Positions 4,735 through 12,155 of a DNA stretch of 16,639 nucleotides are shown here, in pieces. Below the pieces are notes generated by a model. It saw only the letters and a list, made by a program, of their open reading frames with translations. It was not told the origin of the DNA and ran no database searches. A program made the position numbers and the translations under genes. The DNA lies in assembly GCA_947305255.1 (NCBI GenBank), contig CAMZDE010000019.1:1-16639 (forward strand). The letters run 5' to 3'. This stretch comes from an uncultured Alphaproteobacteria bacterium. Its GTDB lineage: Bacteria > Pseudomonadota > Alphaproteobacteria > Rs-D84. Every line of letters starts with the position of its first letter. Position 1 is the stretch's first letter.

Positions 4735-7245
4735 ATGAAAAGTTTAAAACAACAATTTGTCGAATTTCGTTCAACAACACCAAAGCACGTTCAATGGTTG
4801 CTTTTGGGCGCGGCGTTCGTTATCGTCATTATCTTGATTGTATTATTAATTGGCGGAAAATCTGATGATAGTGCAAAAATAGAGAATGCAGAAGATGTGG
4901 TCTCTTTCACTGTGGAACCAGAACGCATCGATTTTGTTGACACTATGGTCGGCGAATCAAAAAGCCAAAGTTTAAATGTCTCTGTGAATATACCTGTGGT
5001 TTTGGACGGTGTGGTTGTTGATGGTGATGACATAACAACAATGAATAATTGTGATAATTTAACAAGTTCCTGTTTGGTTAATGTTGTTTATAAACCAACT
5101 GCGGCACAGCCTGAATCTGAAACGACATTAAAGATAACATGGCACGTCATGTCCCAGAAAGACATTGTAAAAACTTATACTGTGCCAATTGTGTATAGCG
5201 CGAAAGAAAAACCGCAGCCCGTGGTAAAGGTTGAACCGGTTATCATTGAACCTGTGATAGAACCAGAACCGGTCGTTGAACCAGCACCTGTGACGTATGT
5301 TGGTTTTGATGACGATGATGATTATGAAATCGAAGATGATTATGATGATGTCATTGAAATTGATGACGAACCAATCGTTGTTCAACCAGAATCAGACGAT
5401 ACAGATTTTATGCGTGAAAAAATCAATGAAGAAATTCGCGCTATTTCGACGCCTAATATTTTCAAAGATATCGAACCAGAACCAGAATTTTCTTTGCCAC
5501 CTGAAAAATGTTCTGATTTTGCAATCCCAGGCTATGATCAATACGGCAATCAAATCGGTTGGATAAAGCCAGAACATGGTGCGAATTATTTCCACACGTT
5601 CTCTGACAAAGATTGTTCAAATCCGACGGGCAAATATGATTTTGCAACGGGTATGATTACATCATTAAAAGACGGTTCCAAAATAGGAACAGATGCAAAC
5701 CATATTGGATACAGAAACATTCGTGGGCTTGGGTTATCAATGCCAAAATTATCTGAACCAATGTCTATGTCGTTGCAACAAAATGATGGCACGTTTGGAA
5801 TGGATGCAAAATGGTCATCTGATATATCAAATGGAATGGAAACAACTATGAAATTTGGCAGCCAAAGCGCAAATTGGAAACGCAGCGAGGCAGATGCAAA
5901 AAAATACAGAGGTTCTGCGGATGATGAAGAATTCGTTGTTTCGTCTCGTCCATACGATAGAACATTTATATTGCGTCAATTCAAACCTATTCCGGCGACC
6001 ATAGTATCCGAAGTTCGCGCAGACCCCAGTGTTTATGGATGCACCGGAACAACGGGTGATTGCGATGCAAAAAAGAATTATAGTATTCCTGTGCGTGCGA
6101 CAGTGGACAGAAACGTGTTTTCTGATGATGGACGTACTATAATTATTCCAACTGGAACATTATTAATGGGATATTTGTCTGGGGAACTGCCAGGGCCATA
6201 TCAAAGCATTGGTCGCATGAATATTAAATGGTATCAATTTATTCGTCCAGACGGTGTTGAATTTAATTTCAAAGATACTCAAGATCCCTATTCTGCAGAT
6301 GCCCAGGGTCGCGTTGGTGTCCCAGGCCACGGCAGCACTGATTATATTGAACAAATGGTTATGCCTATATTGACATCATTGGTTCCAGCGGCGGTTAATA
6401 TGATTGCACCAATTGCTGACACAGTAATAAATCAAATCAATTTAGATGATAACACTATTGTTCAATCGGGGACTGTGCGTTCATCTGAAATGGCAAAGCA
6501 AGAAATTATCAGCACATGGAACAAGGTTGCACAAAAATTATTGGTTGATGTTATGTCAAATACTGTTCCGCCGTTTTCTATTGCGGCGGGGACACGTATA
6601 AACGTTTATTCACCTGTTGATTTGGCGGTTACATGCGGTGATGATAATACAAAGAAATGTTATGTTGCAGAATACAGCGACAAAAAACGTCGTGAATGGT
6701 CTAAGTTAAAAGATGTCAGCATCAACCCAGAAGATCCTTCGTGGGTTGGTCAGGTCAGATCATTCGATTTGCAAGCATATTGTAAATATGATGATTCTAA
6801 GAAAAAATGGCAGATTGAAAATAATTCTGATTGGTTGCGATCTGGTTATGATTATAGAACCGTATATGCATATTGCGAATCAATGAATTATGAGGCAATA
6901 AATAACGCGAAACAAAAGGCATATAACGAAAGTATTACAAATGCGGCCGAAAAGAAATACGGTTCTGTGAATTCCAGCGGTGATTTGATTCAAACAGACG
7001 CGCAAAAGAAAGCATATAACCAAGATATTTTGGGATTGACATATACTGGCAAAAAGGGTGAAGAAGTTATCAAAGATCCTTTTGCCAAAGAATCAGACGC
7101 ATCCGACACATTAACTTGTGACGGCGAGGCACCTGATGAAAACGGTTGTTGTGCCGGAGAAACATATACCGATATGGGGGACGCAGGTTGGAACTGTTGT
7201 CCAGATAGTGGGGGCGATTGTTTCCCGCCGATAACTGTGCAATAA
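4735..7245 (+). CDS. virB10: VirB10/TrbI-like type IV secretion core protein, enlarged
   Basis: This 836-residue protein is about twice the usual VirB10 length. Domains in order: cytoplasmic residues 1-18; transmembrane helix 19-41; a beta-rich Ig-like segment 55-155 whose NNCDNLTSSCLVNVVYKPT resembles the 'C...sC.v.V.F.Pt' strand of ASH-type Ig domains; a Pro/Glu/Val-rich stretch 160-187; a very acidic run 191-212; a central region 225-410; the TrbI/VirB10 domain 412-630 with TVDRNVFSDDGRTIIIPTGT, IKWYQFIRPDGVEF and FSIAAGTRINVYSPVDL; and a Lys/Tyr-rich extension ending in a tail (about 790-836) with six cysteines, including GCC and NCC. VirB10 spans both membranes and gates the channel. The region near residues 535-570 would supply the outer-membrane helices. 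DotG/IcmE is the type IVB counterpart, but its repeats are absent. The gene starts 3 bases after the virB9 stop. Confidence 0.88.
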   Translation: MKSLKQQFVEFRSTTPKHVQWLLLGAAFVIVIILIVLLIGGKSDDSAKIENAEDVVSFTVEPERIDFVDTMVGESKSQSLNVSVNIPVVLDGVVVDGDDITTMNNCDNLTSSCLVNVVYKPTAAQPESETTLKITWHVMSQKDIVKTYTVPIVYSAKEKPQPVVKVEPVIIEPVIEPEPVVEPAPVTYVGFDDDDDYEIEDDYDDVIEIDDEPIVVQPESDDTDFMREKINEEIRAISTPNIFKDIEPEPEFSLPPEKCSDFAIPGYDQYGNQIGWIKPEHGANYFHTFSDKDCSNPTGKYDFATGMITSLKDGSKIGTDANHIGYRNIRGLGLSMPKLSEPMSMSLQQNDGTFGMDAKWSSDISNGMETTMKFGSQSANWKRSEADAKKYRGSADDEEFVVSSRPYDRTFILRQFKPIPATIVSEVRADPSVYGCTGTTGDCDAKKNYSIPVRATVDRNVFSDDGRTIIIPTGTLLMGYLSGELPGPYQSIGRMNIKWYQFIRPDGVEFNFKDTQDPYSADAQGRVGVPGHGSTDYIEQMVMPILTSLVPAAVNMIAPIADTVINQINLDDNTIVQSGTVRSSEMAKQEIISTWNKVAQKLLVDVMSNTVPPFSIAAGTRINVYSPVDLAVTCGDDNTKKCYVAEYSDKKRREWSKLKDVSINPEDPSWVGQVRSFDLQAYCKYDDSKKKWQIENNSDWLRSGYDYRTVYAYCESMNYEAINNAKQKAYNESITNAAEKKYGSVNSSGDLIQTDAQKKAYNQDILGLTYTGKKGEEVIKDPFAKESDASDTLTCDGEAPDENGCCAGETYTDMGDAGWNCCPDSGGDCFPPITVQ

Positions 7246-7250
7246 AAAAT

Positions 7251-7272
7251 ATCCGCGAAAGCGGATTTTTTT
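7251..7272 (+). terminator. intrinsic terminator after virB10
   Basis: ATCCGC (7251-7256), GAAA tetraloop and GCGGAT (7261-7266), followed by T7 ending at 7272. It is 5 bases past the virB10 stop. An A-run on the left also makes it usable on the other strand. Confidence 0.85.
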
Positions 7273-7290
7273 ATTGAAAAAAACTCTATC

Positions 7291-7350
7291 AAACCGATTC
7301 GAAAAGATTCCTAATAAAATTTAGTTCGAATCGGTTTTCTGATTCGTTTT
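7291..7350 (+). terminator. second stem-loop, 13-bp perfect inverted repeat with T-rich tail
   Basis: AAACCGATTCGAA (7291-7303) is perfectly mirrored by TTCGAATCGGTTT (7325-7337), with a 21-base loop. T-rich sequence follows (TTTTC at 7336-7339, TTTT at 7347-7350). It may be a backup terminator. The long loop and the palindromic TTCGAA arm ends also leave an operator site possible. Confidence 0.5.
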
Positions 7351-7390
7351 TCTATTACAAGTTGAATGATTTTACAATCATCTATTTTAT

Positions 7391-7418
7391 TTGTAAATTG
7401 AAAATCGAAATATATAAA
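7391..7418 (+). promoter_or_regulatory. putative promoter of the small gene pair
   Basis: TTGTAA (7391-7396), a 16-base spacer and TATAAA (7413-7418). Two terminators separate this point from virB10, so a promoter is expected here. The region is very AT-rich, so the match is not strong evidence. Confidence 0.35.
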
Positions 7419-7443
7419 TCATCAAAAACAAAAAGGAGAAAAT

Positions 7444-7794
7444 ATGTCAAACAATGCAGTTAATGCAAATATAAATATAACAGATAAATTCCAAAGCGCA
7501 GAACGGTTATGGTTCTGGTTTCTTTATTCTAAATCTATTCAAAACGGATTTGTGCGAAATCACACAACCATTCGACGCCCATGCGAAGTTTTAGATGTTG
7601 AAACACTTATTACTAAATTGTATCTGTGTGGAAAATTATCAGATGAACAATTGCAAGTTATGAAAACTTTCGGTGACAAAAAACGCGCACCACATCAATA
7701 TATCTATTCTGAAAATCGTGCCGCAGGATTGTGGAATTCTGCAATGAAAGTATTGGAATGTGCAGCACGTAAAAACGGTTGGATAGAAGAATAA
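7444..7794 (+). CDS. conserved-looking small protein of unknown function
   Basis: This 116-residue protein has no signal peptide or membrane segment. An N-terminal low-complexity stretch (about residues 1-14) is followed by a compact, probably helical core with SAERLWFWFLYSKSIQNGF, RPCEVLDVETLITKLYLCG, LSDEQLQVMKTFGDKKRAP and ENRAAGLWNSAMKVLECAA. The Trp/Tyr-rich helices and the Arg/Lys-rich FGDKKRAPHQ turn suggest a cytoplasmic nucleic-acid-binding or regulatory protein, but that is inference; I cannot name the family. The ribosome site is strong (AAGGAG at 7433-7438). It lies between double terminators and a hairpin, 65 bases before the next small gene. Coding character (even residue use, clear Shine-Dalgarno, length) makes it a real gene. 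Confidence 0.85.
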   Translation: MSNNAVNANINITDKFQSAERLWFWFLYSKSIQNGFVRNHTTIRRPCEVLDVETLITKLYLCGKLSDEQLQVMKTFGDKKRAPHQYIYSENRAAGLWNSAMKVLECAARKNGWIEE

Positions 7795-7800
7795 AATTAT

Positions 7801-7841
7801 AATTCTGGTTTATGGACGATAGAAGGGAATAAATCAGAATT
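7801..7841 (+). other. stem-loop between the two small genes
   Basis: AATTCTGGTTTAT (7801-7813) pairs along its full length with ATAAATCAGAATT (7829-7841), with one G-T pair. The 15-base purine-rich loop contains AGAAGGGA. No T-run follows, so it does not look like a terminator. It could stabilise mRNA or bear on translation of the next gene, which starts 19 bases later. Confidence 0.45.
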
Positions 7842-7859
7842 ACTGTAAATGGATTAAAT

Positions 7860-8201
7860 ATGATATATATCGGTTTTTCAACACAATCTCATAAATTATA
7901 TGCGCGCATTTTGTGCAAAAATTATCGCCACTGTGCGCCTGTATTGATTATGCGCAACAAATGTATTTTATATCAATTTGTCAGATACGGAAAAATTGTT
8001 CCAATCTATATTCGACATCGTGACATAAATATATTAAAACATTTCGGTTGGATTTTTATTAAATACGATACCACAATCTCTAAAAAGAATTTATTGCAAT
8101 CACACGCTATGACATGTGTCCAATTTACTAAACGTGCATCGGGCATTAAAAATATTACTATACAAACCCCAGATGCATTATTGAAACACATATGCAAATG
8201 A
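7860..8201 (+). CDS. small basic protein of unknown function
   Basis: This 113-residue protein is strongly basic and rich in Ile, Tyr, His and Cys. It begins MIYIGFSTQSHKLYARILCK, followed by NYRHCAPVLIM and later ILKHFGWIFIKYD. There is no signal peptide and no convincing transmembrane helix. Alternating beta-prone segments suggest a small alpha/beta domain; conserved-looking Cys and His (ARILCKNYRHCAP) could be catalytic or metal-binding, but I cannot assign a family. No strong Shine-Dalgarno precedes the ATG (only GGA at 7851-7853). AGAAGGGA further up lies in a hairpin loop. It is probably co-transcribed with the preceding gene and ends 2 bases before a shared terminator with yidC. Confidence 0.7.
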   Translation: MIYIGFSTQSHKLYARILCKNYRHCAPVLIMRNKCILYQFVRYGKIVPIYIRHRDINILKHFGWIFIKYDTTISKKNLLQSHAMTCVQFTKRASGIKNITIQTPDALLKHICK

Positions 8202-8203
8202 AA

Positions 8204-8223
8204 AAAGCCCGATGGGCTTTATT
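8204..8223. terminator. bidirectional terminator between convergent genes
   Basis: AAAGCCC (8204-8210), GAT and GGGCTTT (8214-8220). On the minus strand it is followed by a T6 run, on the plus strand by TTTATTT. It overlaps the yidC stop codon and serves both the small gene pair and the long minus-strand operon. It looks stronger for the minus strand. Confidence 0.8.
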
Positions 8224-9778
8224 TCATTGTTTTTTTGATTATATACATTTGGAAAATTCCAAATATATTAGACACAGTCCAATAAAGCACCAATCCTGAC
8301 GGCATCCACGCAAACATTATCGTGAATATTATCGGCATCCATTTCATAGCGCGCTGAGTCGATGCCATCACATCGTTTTTATTTGAATTTGATGTTTTCG
8401 GCGATTGTAAAAACTGTTGCAGCCACATTGTTGCACCCATCAATATAGGCAATATAAAATATGGATCCATCGCTGCCAAATCAGAAATCCAAAGAAAATG
8501 TGCAGACCGCATTGGAACAGATATCAATAACGCTTTGTACAACGCGAAAAATATCGGTATTTGAATCAACATTGGCAAACAGCCCGACATCGGCGACGTT
8601 TTGTGTGTTTGGTACACTTTCATCATTTCTATTTGAAGACGCGCTTTGTCATTTGCGTATAATTTCTGGACACGTTGTAATTCAGGCTGCATTTTTTGCA
8701 TCGCCATTGTTGAAGCATACGATTTACGAGTCAAAGGCCACATCAATAAACGCAAAATCAACGTCATCAAAATAATCGCAATTCCATAATTGCCGACCAA
8801 CGCATAAAGCCAATTTATTGTCCATAGCATTGGTTGAGCAAAAAACCAGAACCAACCATAATCCATGGTTTTTGATAACCCAGGTATATTTTCAGACGCG
8901 CTATCTAAAACACGCGCGATACGTGGACCTGCAAATACATACGTATCAATGGTCACTTCGTCACCCGACATAACTTTTATAGGCGCAACGATGGTGTCTG
9001 CAAAATATAAATCGCCGTTTTTTTTCAGGCTTATTGTTTGGTCGTTTGCATCAATTGCCAAAACGGTTTCCCAATATTGTTCTGCAAATCCGAATGATCC
9101 ACGCACAGTTGAATATGCAAAAGATTTTTTATTCAATTTCGCCCAATTTTCATAATCTATATTTGAATTTGCATAGACAACACCGCCTGTTTCCACCGAT
9201 GCAGACTGCGCTTCGCCCGCACCCGATATTATACGTGCATATGGCGACAAACCGATTTCTCGATTGGAATTATTTTTAATGTTATCTGATATTTTTATTA
9301 CATAATCTTGGATTGAAATTTTACGATTAAACGAAACACGCGCTTCATTTTTCCAAATCATATTGCCAGAATCCAACTTCCATTTTGTATTGATATTTGG
9401 AACCGTTGTATCAGGTGATAAAAAACCGATTTCTATGAAATTATTTTCACCATTCAATAACGCAACCGAATTATCAGGCACCGATGTTTGTTTGTGTTCT
9501 TTTAATTCAATGTTTGAAATACGCAAACCGCGAACATCAATAGAAATTTTATCAGAATCAATTGATTGTTTTTCTAATACAGACGCTTCTATGACAACAG
9601 GTTGTTGCGTTGTTGTTTGTGCTTTTTTTGATTGGAAAAAAGTCCCTATAATCCACCACGCCATCAAAAACAAAATTAACCAACCCCAAAAACCAATCGA
9701 TGATTTTGTTTTCTTTTGATTTTGACGCATTGAATTCCAATTATTAAAACCTGAATTATTATCTAGATATGTTACCAT
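8219..9778 (-). CDS. yidC: membrane protein insertase YidC
   Basis: This 519-residue protein is somewhat short for proteobacterial YidC (about 550-600). An N-terminal transmembrane helix at about 29-48 is followed by a periplasmic beta-rich domain (about 60-290). A C-terminal five-helix Oxa1/YidC core starts near WFWFFAQPMLWTINWLYALV. Hallmarks include IAIILMTLILRLLMWPLTRK, whose Arg lies where the conserved hydrophilic-groove Arg is found, then MQPELQRVQKLYAND, GCLPMLIQIPIFFALYKAL and GLVLYWTVSNIFGIFQMY. YidC inserts inner-membrane proteins alone or with SecYEG. The start at 9778 has AAGGAAG (9787-9793) 8 bases upstream. Only 2 bases separate it from the lspA stop, so the two are co-transcribed. 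Identification is firm. Confidence 0.97.
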   Translation of the reverse strand: MVTYLDNNSGFNNWNSMRQNQKKTKSSIGFWGWLILFLMAWWIIGTFFQSKKAQTTTQQPVVIEASVLEKQSIDSDKISIDVRGLRISNIELKEHKQTSVPDNSVALLNGENNFIEIGFLSPDTTVPNINTKWKLDSGNMIWKNEARVSFNRKISIQDYVIKISDNIKNNSNREIGLSPYARIISGAGEAQSASVETGGVVYANSNIDYENWAKLNKKSFAYSTVRGSFGFAEQYWETVLAIDANDQTISLKKNGDLYFADTIVAPIKVMSGDEVTIDTYVFAGPRIARVLDSASENIPGLSKTMDYGWFWFFAQPMLWTINWLYALVGNYGIAIILMTLILRLLMWPLTRKSYASTMAMQKMQPELQRVQKLYANDKARLQIEMMKVYQTHKTSPMSGCLPMLIQIPIFFALYKALLISVPMRSAHFLWISDLAAMDPYFILPILMGATMWLQQFLQSPKTSNSNKNDVMASTQRAMKWMPIIFTIMFAWMPSGLVLYWTVSNIFGIFQMYIIKKTMK

Positions 9779-9780
9779 TT

Positions 9781-10353
9781 TTATTTCTTCCTTGTGTTAA
9801 TAATACAGCGGCGACGTGCCAAAAATAGATTTACGAGATACAAAATCACACCGAATGTTATAAATATATCCCCAATGTTAAATATGGCCGGAAAAGTCCA
9901 TAATCCCCCGATATGCCATTGAATAAAATCGACAACCGCGCCGAAACGAATTCTGTCCACCAAATTACCCAACGCGCCACCGATAATCATAGCAATCGGC
10001 AAACGTTCATAATCGTTCGCACGTTTGAATAAATAATAACAAAGATACACGATTATAATTGACGTAAAGCAACTTAATATAACCGGCATAACATTATTGA
10101 AAGCAGAAAAAGATATTCCCCTATTCCAAACAAATTGTATATTAAATAAATTTGATATTCCAAAATCGCCGCCGATTATATATTTCCAAGGGACAAAAAC
10201 ACCTTCGACATGACATTTTGCACAAATTACATTTGGGTCATAAATCATATTGCCATATTTTAATGCTAAAAAAGACAACAATGCCGATTTGCTGAAAAAA
10301 TCTGCCAAAAAAGCAACTATTATAACCGCTATGTATTTCAAAAATTTTGTCAT
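9781..10353 (-). CDS. lspA: lipoprotein signal peptidase (signal peptidase II)
   Basis: This 190-residue protein has four predicted membrane helices and the A8 aspartic peptidase motifs: FVWNRGISFSAF, GGALGNLVDRIRFGAVVDFI and FNIGDIFI. The probable catalytic aspartates are those of VVDFI and FNIGD (20 residues apart); the usual FNxAD has Gly in place of Ala here. The enzyme cleaves signal peptides of diacylglyceryl-modified prolipoproteins. It is longer than typical (about 160), with an extra segment near residues 35-65 containing CAKCH between the first helix and the FNIQFVWNRG motif. AAGGA lies upstream of the ATG. It precedes yidC by 2 bases and follows the antiporter gene by 65. Confidence 0.94.
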   Translation of the reverse strand: MTKFLKYIAVIIVAFLADFFSKSALLSFLALKYGNMIYDPNVICAKCHVEGVFVPWKYIIGGDFGISNLFNIQFVWNRGISFSAFNNVMPVILSCFTSIIIVYLCYYLFKRANDYERLPIAMIIGGALGNLVDRIRFGAVVDFIQWHIGGLWTFPAIFNIGDIFITFGVILYLVNLFLARRRCIINTRKK

Positions 10354-10418
10354 AACAAATCCTTAAACCTATGATTGAACATAGCAGTTATATAACATAA
10401 AATCAAATATATTCTGGA

Positions 10419-12122
10419 CTATTTTAATTCCAATGGTTTGCGAACATTTGCATAACCATTTGCGCGCAAATCTTCAGTTAACGCGTTTATTCTGGTTTTA
10501 GATAATCCCAAAGATTCCATTAAATCGCCACCTAAAATAAATGAAGATTCTATAATTTCAGGTGTTGCACTTGTCACGCCCATCGACATCAAAATCCGCG
10601 ATGTTTCCAGATTGTGCGCACGGGCAAATATTTTTACTTTGCGCGACATAGAACGCAAAGTTTCAACGATATTTTCAGTGCAAACTGCATCATTTACCGC
10701 AATAACCACAGCACGTGTTTTACGCAACTTAAATCCAGCATCTAATAAAATTGCTTTCTTTTTGCAATCGCCATAAATGACATTATATCCGTTTTCACGT
10801 GCCATAATAACATTATCTACATTGCCGTCAATCGCAACATAAGATATGTGTTCTGTTTCCAGCATTTGTGCGATAATTTGTCCCATACGACCGAATCCAC
10901 AAATCACAACAGTCGGAATATCTGGTTTGACCGCTTGGGATAATTTCTTGTTTGATTTGCCATTGAATATAATACCGGATTTTAACATCTGTTCGTAAAT
11001 GAAAACCAATATTGGCGTTAACATTATAGACACCGCAATAATGGCAATCAAAATTTCTTGGTGAGAGGCCGGAATCGCAGAAATATTATTTGTCTTCATA
11101 GTCTGTAAAATCAATAGACCGAATTCGCCACCTTGGGCCAATATTAATGACATAGATGTTGCTTCGCGGCCCGATAAATGCCGAACGCGTGCGACGATAT
11201 AAAGCGCGAAAAATTTTATCAACACCAAACCAACACAACCCACCAATATCATATCCCAATGTTCTTGCAAGAACGGTAAGTTTATACCCATACCTAAAAC
11301 TATGAAAAAGAAAGCCAAGAACAATGTCGCATACGGTTCAACCAGCGCATTTATTTGATGTCTGTAAACCGTTTCTGACATTAACATACCGGCCAAGAAA
11401 GCACCCAACGCCGGCGGCAATCCCATAAGTTTTAACACAACTGCCCACACAGCAATATTTACCATGATTGCCAATACGAATGCCTCTTGGGATTGGACTT
11501 TGGCAACGACGTGCATCAATGGGTTTATGATGAATTTAGCCACGATTATCACGCCCAATATTAAACCAATTGACATAACCATAATATCAATCGCAGATGC
11601 CCCCAGATTTATAGATTTACCCGCCAACACCGGCAACATAGCCAATAACGGAATCGACAATAAATCTTGGAATAACAAAATAGAAAACGTCTGGCGTCCC
11701 ATATCTGTTTGCAATAAATTTTTATCAATCAAAATCTGCAAATCTTCAGACGTACTGGACATCGCTAAAATCAGCGCAACCATCACTGTCCCAATCAAAG
11801 ACCACGATGTTAACCCAACCAAAATCGGGAACAACATTATCGCAACCATTAAAACCTGAGATGCCCCCAGACCAAATATAGACCTGCGTAATTGCCAAAG
11901 GCGTTGCATATTAATTTGCAACCCAATATTAAACCACAAAAACATTATGCCCAAATCACCCAAAAACGTCCATGCACCCGATAATTCAAACAAACCCAAA
12001 ACATGCTGGCCTGCTAAAATCCCAGTCAACAAGAAAGCCAACAATGTTCCCAGTTTAAAAACACGCATAAAAAATACTGTGACAAATGCAATCACAAAAA
12101 ACATTAGTGTTGACATTGACAT
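10419..12122 (-). CDS. KefB/KefC-type cation:proton antiporter (CPA2) with RCK/TrkA-N domain
   Basis: This 567-residue protein has about 12 hydrophobic helices in residues 1-385, with CPA2 features GDLGIMFLWFNIGLQ, AMSSTSEDLQIL and FSILLFQDLLSIPLLAMLP. A cytoplasmic Rossmann domain spans about 403-520, starting VVICGFGRMGQIIAQMLE with the GxGxxG nucleotide loop. This is a Kef-like potassium/proton exchanger, probably gated by NAD(H) or thiol adducts through the RCK domain; substrate and gating are inferred from family. The second C-terminal part (about 521-567) is short. GGGAGAG precedes the ATG. It ends in TAG at 10419-10421. The frame beyond that TAG stays open for 22 codons, up to a TGA overlapping the lspA start. 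It lies within the recR-rsmA-lspA-yidC run. Confidence 0.92.
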   Translation of the reverse strand: MSMSTLMFFVIAFVTVFFMRVFKLGTLLAFLLTGILAGQHVLGLFELSGAWTFLGDLGIMFLWFNIGLQINMQRLWQLRRSIFGLGASQVLMVAIMLFPILVGLTSWSLIGTVMVALILAMSSTSEDLQILIDKNLLQTDMGRQTFSILLFQDLLSIPLLAMLPVLAGKSINLGASAIDIMVMSIGLILGVIIVAKFIINPLMHVVAKVQSQEAFVLAIMVNIAVWAVVLKLMGLPPALGAFLAGMLMSETVYRHQINALVEPYATLFLAFFFIVLGMGINLPFLQEHWDMILVGCVGLVLIKFFALYIVARVRHLSGREATSMSLILAQGGEFGLLILQTMKTNNISAIPASHQEILIAIIAVSIMLTPILVFIYEQMLKSGIIFNGKSNKKLSQAVKPDIPTVVICGFGRMGQIIAQMLETEHISYVAIDGNVDNVIMARENGYNVIYGDCKKKAILLDAGFKLRKTRAVVIAVNDAVCTENIVETLRSMSRKVKIFARAHNLETSRILMSMGVTSATPEIIESSFILGGDLMESLGLSKTRINALTEDLRANGYANVRKPLELK

Positions 12123-12155
12123 TTTTTCTCTCTCCCTGATATGTGTTCATTTATA

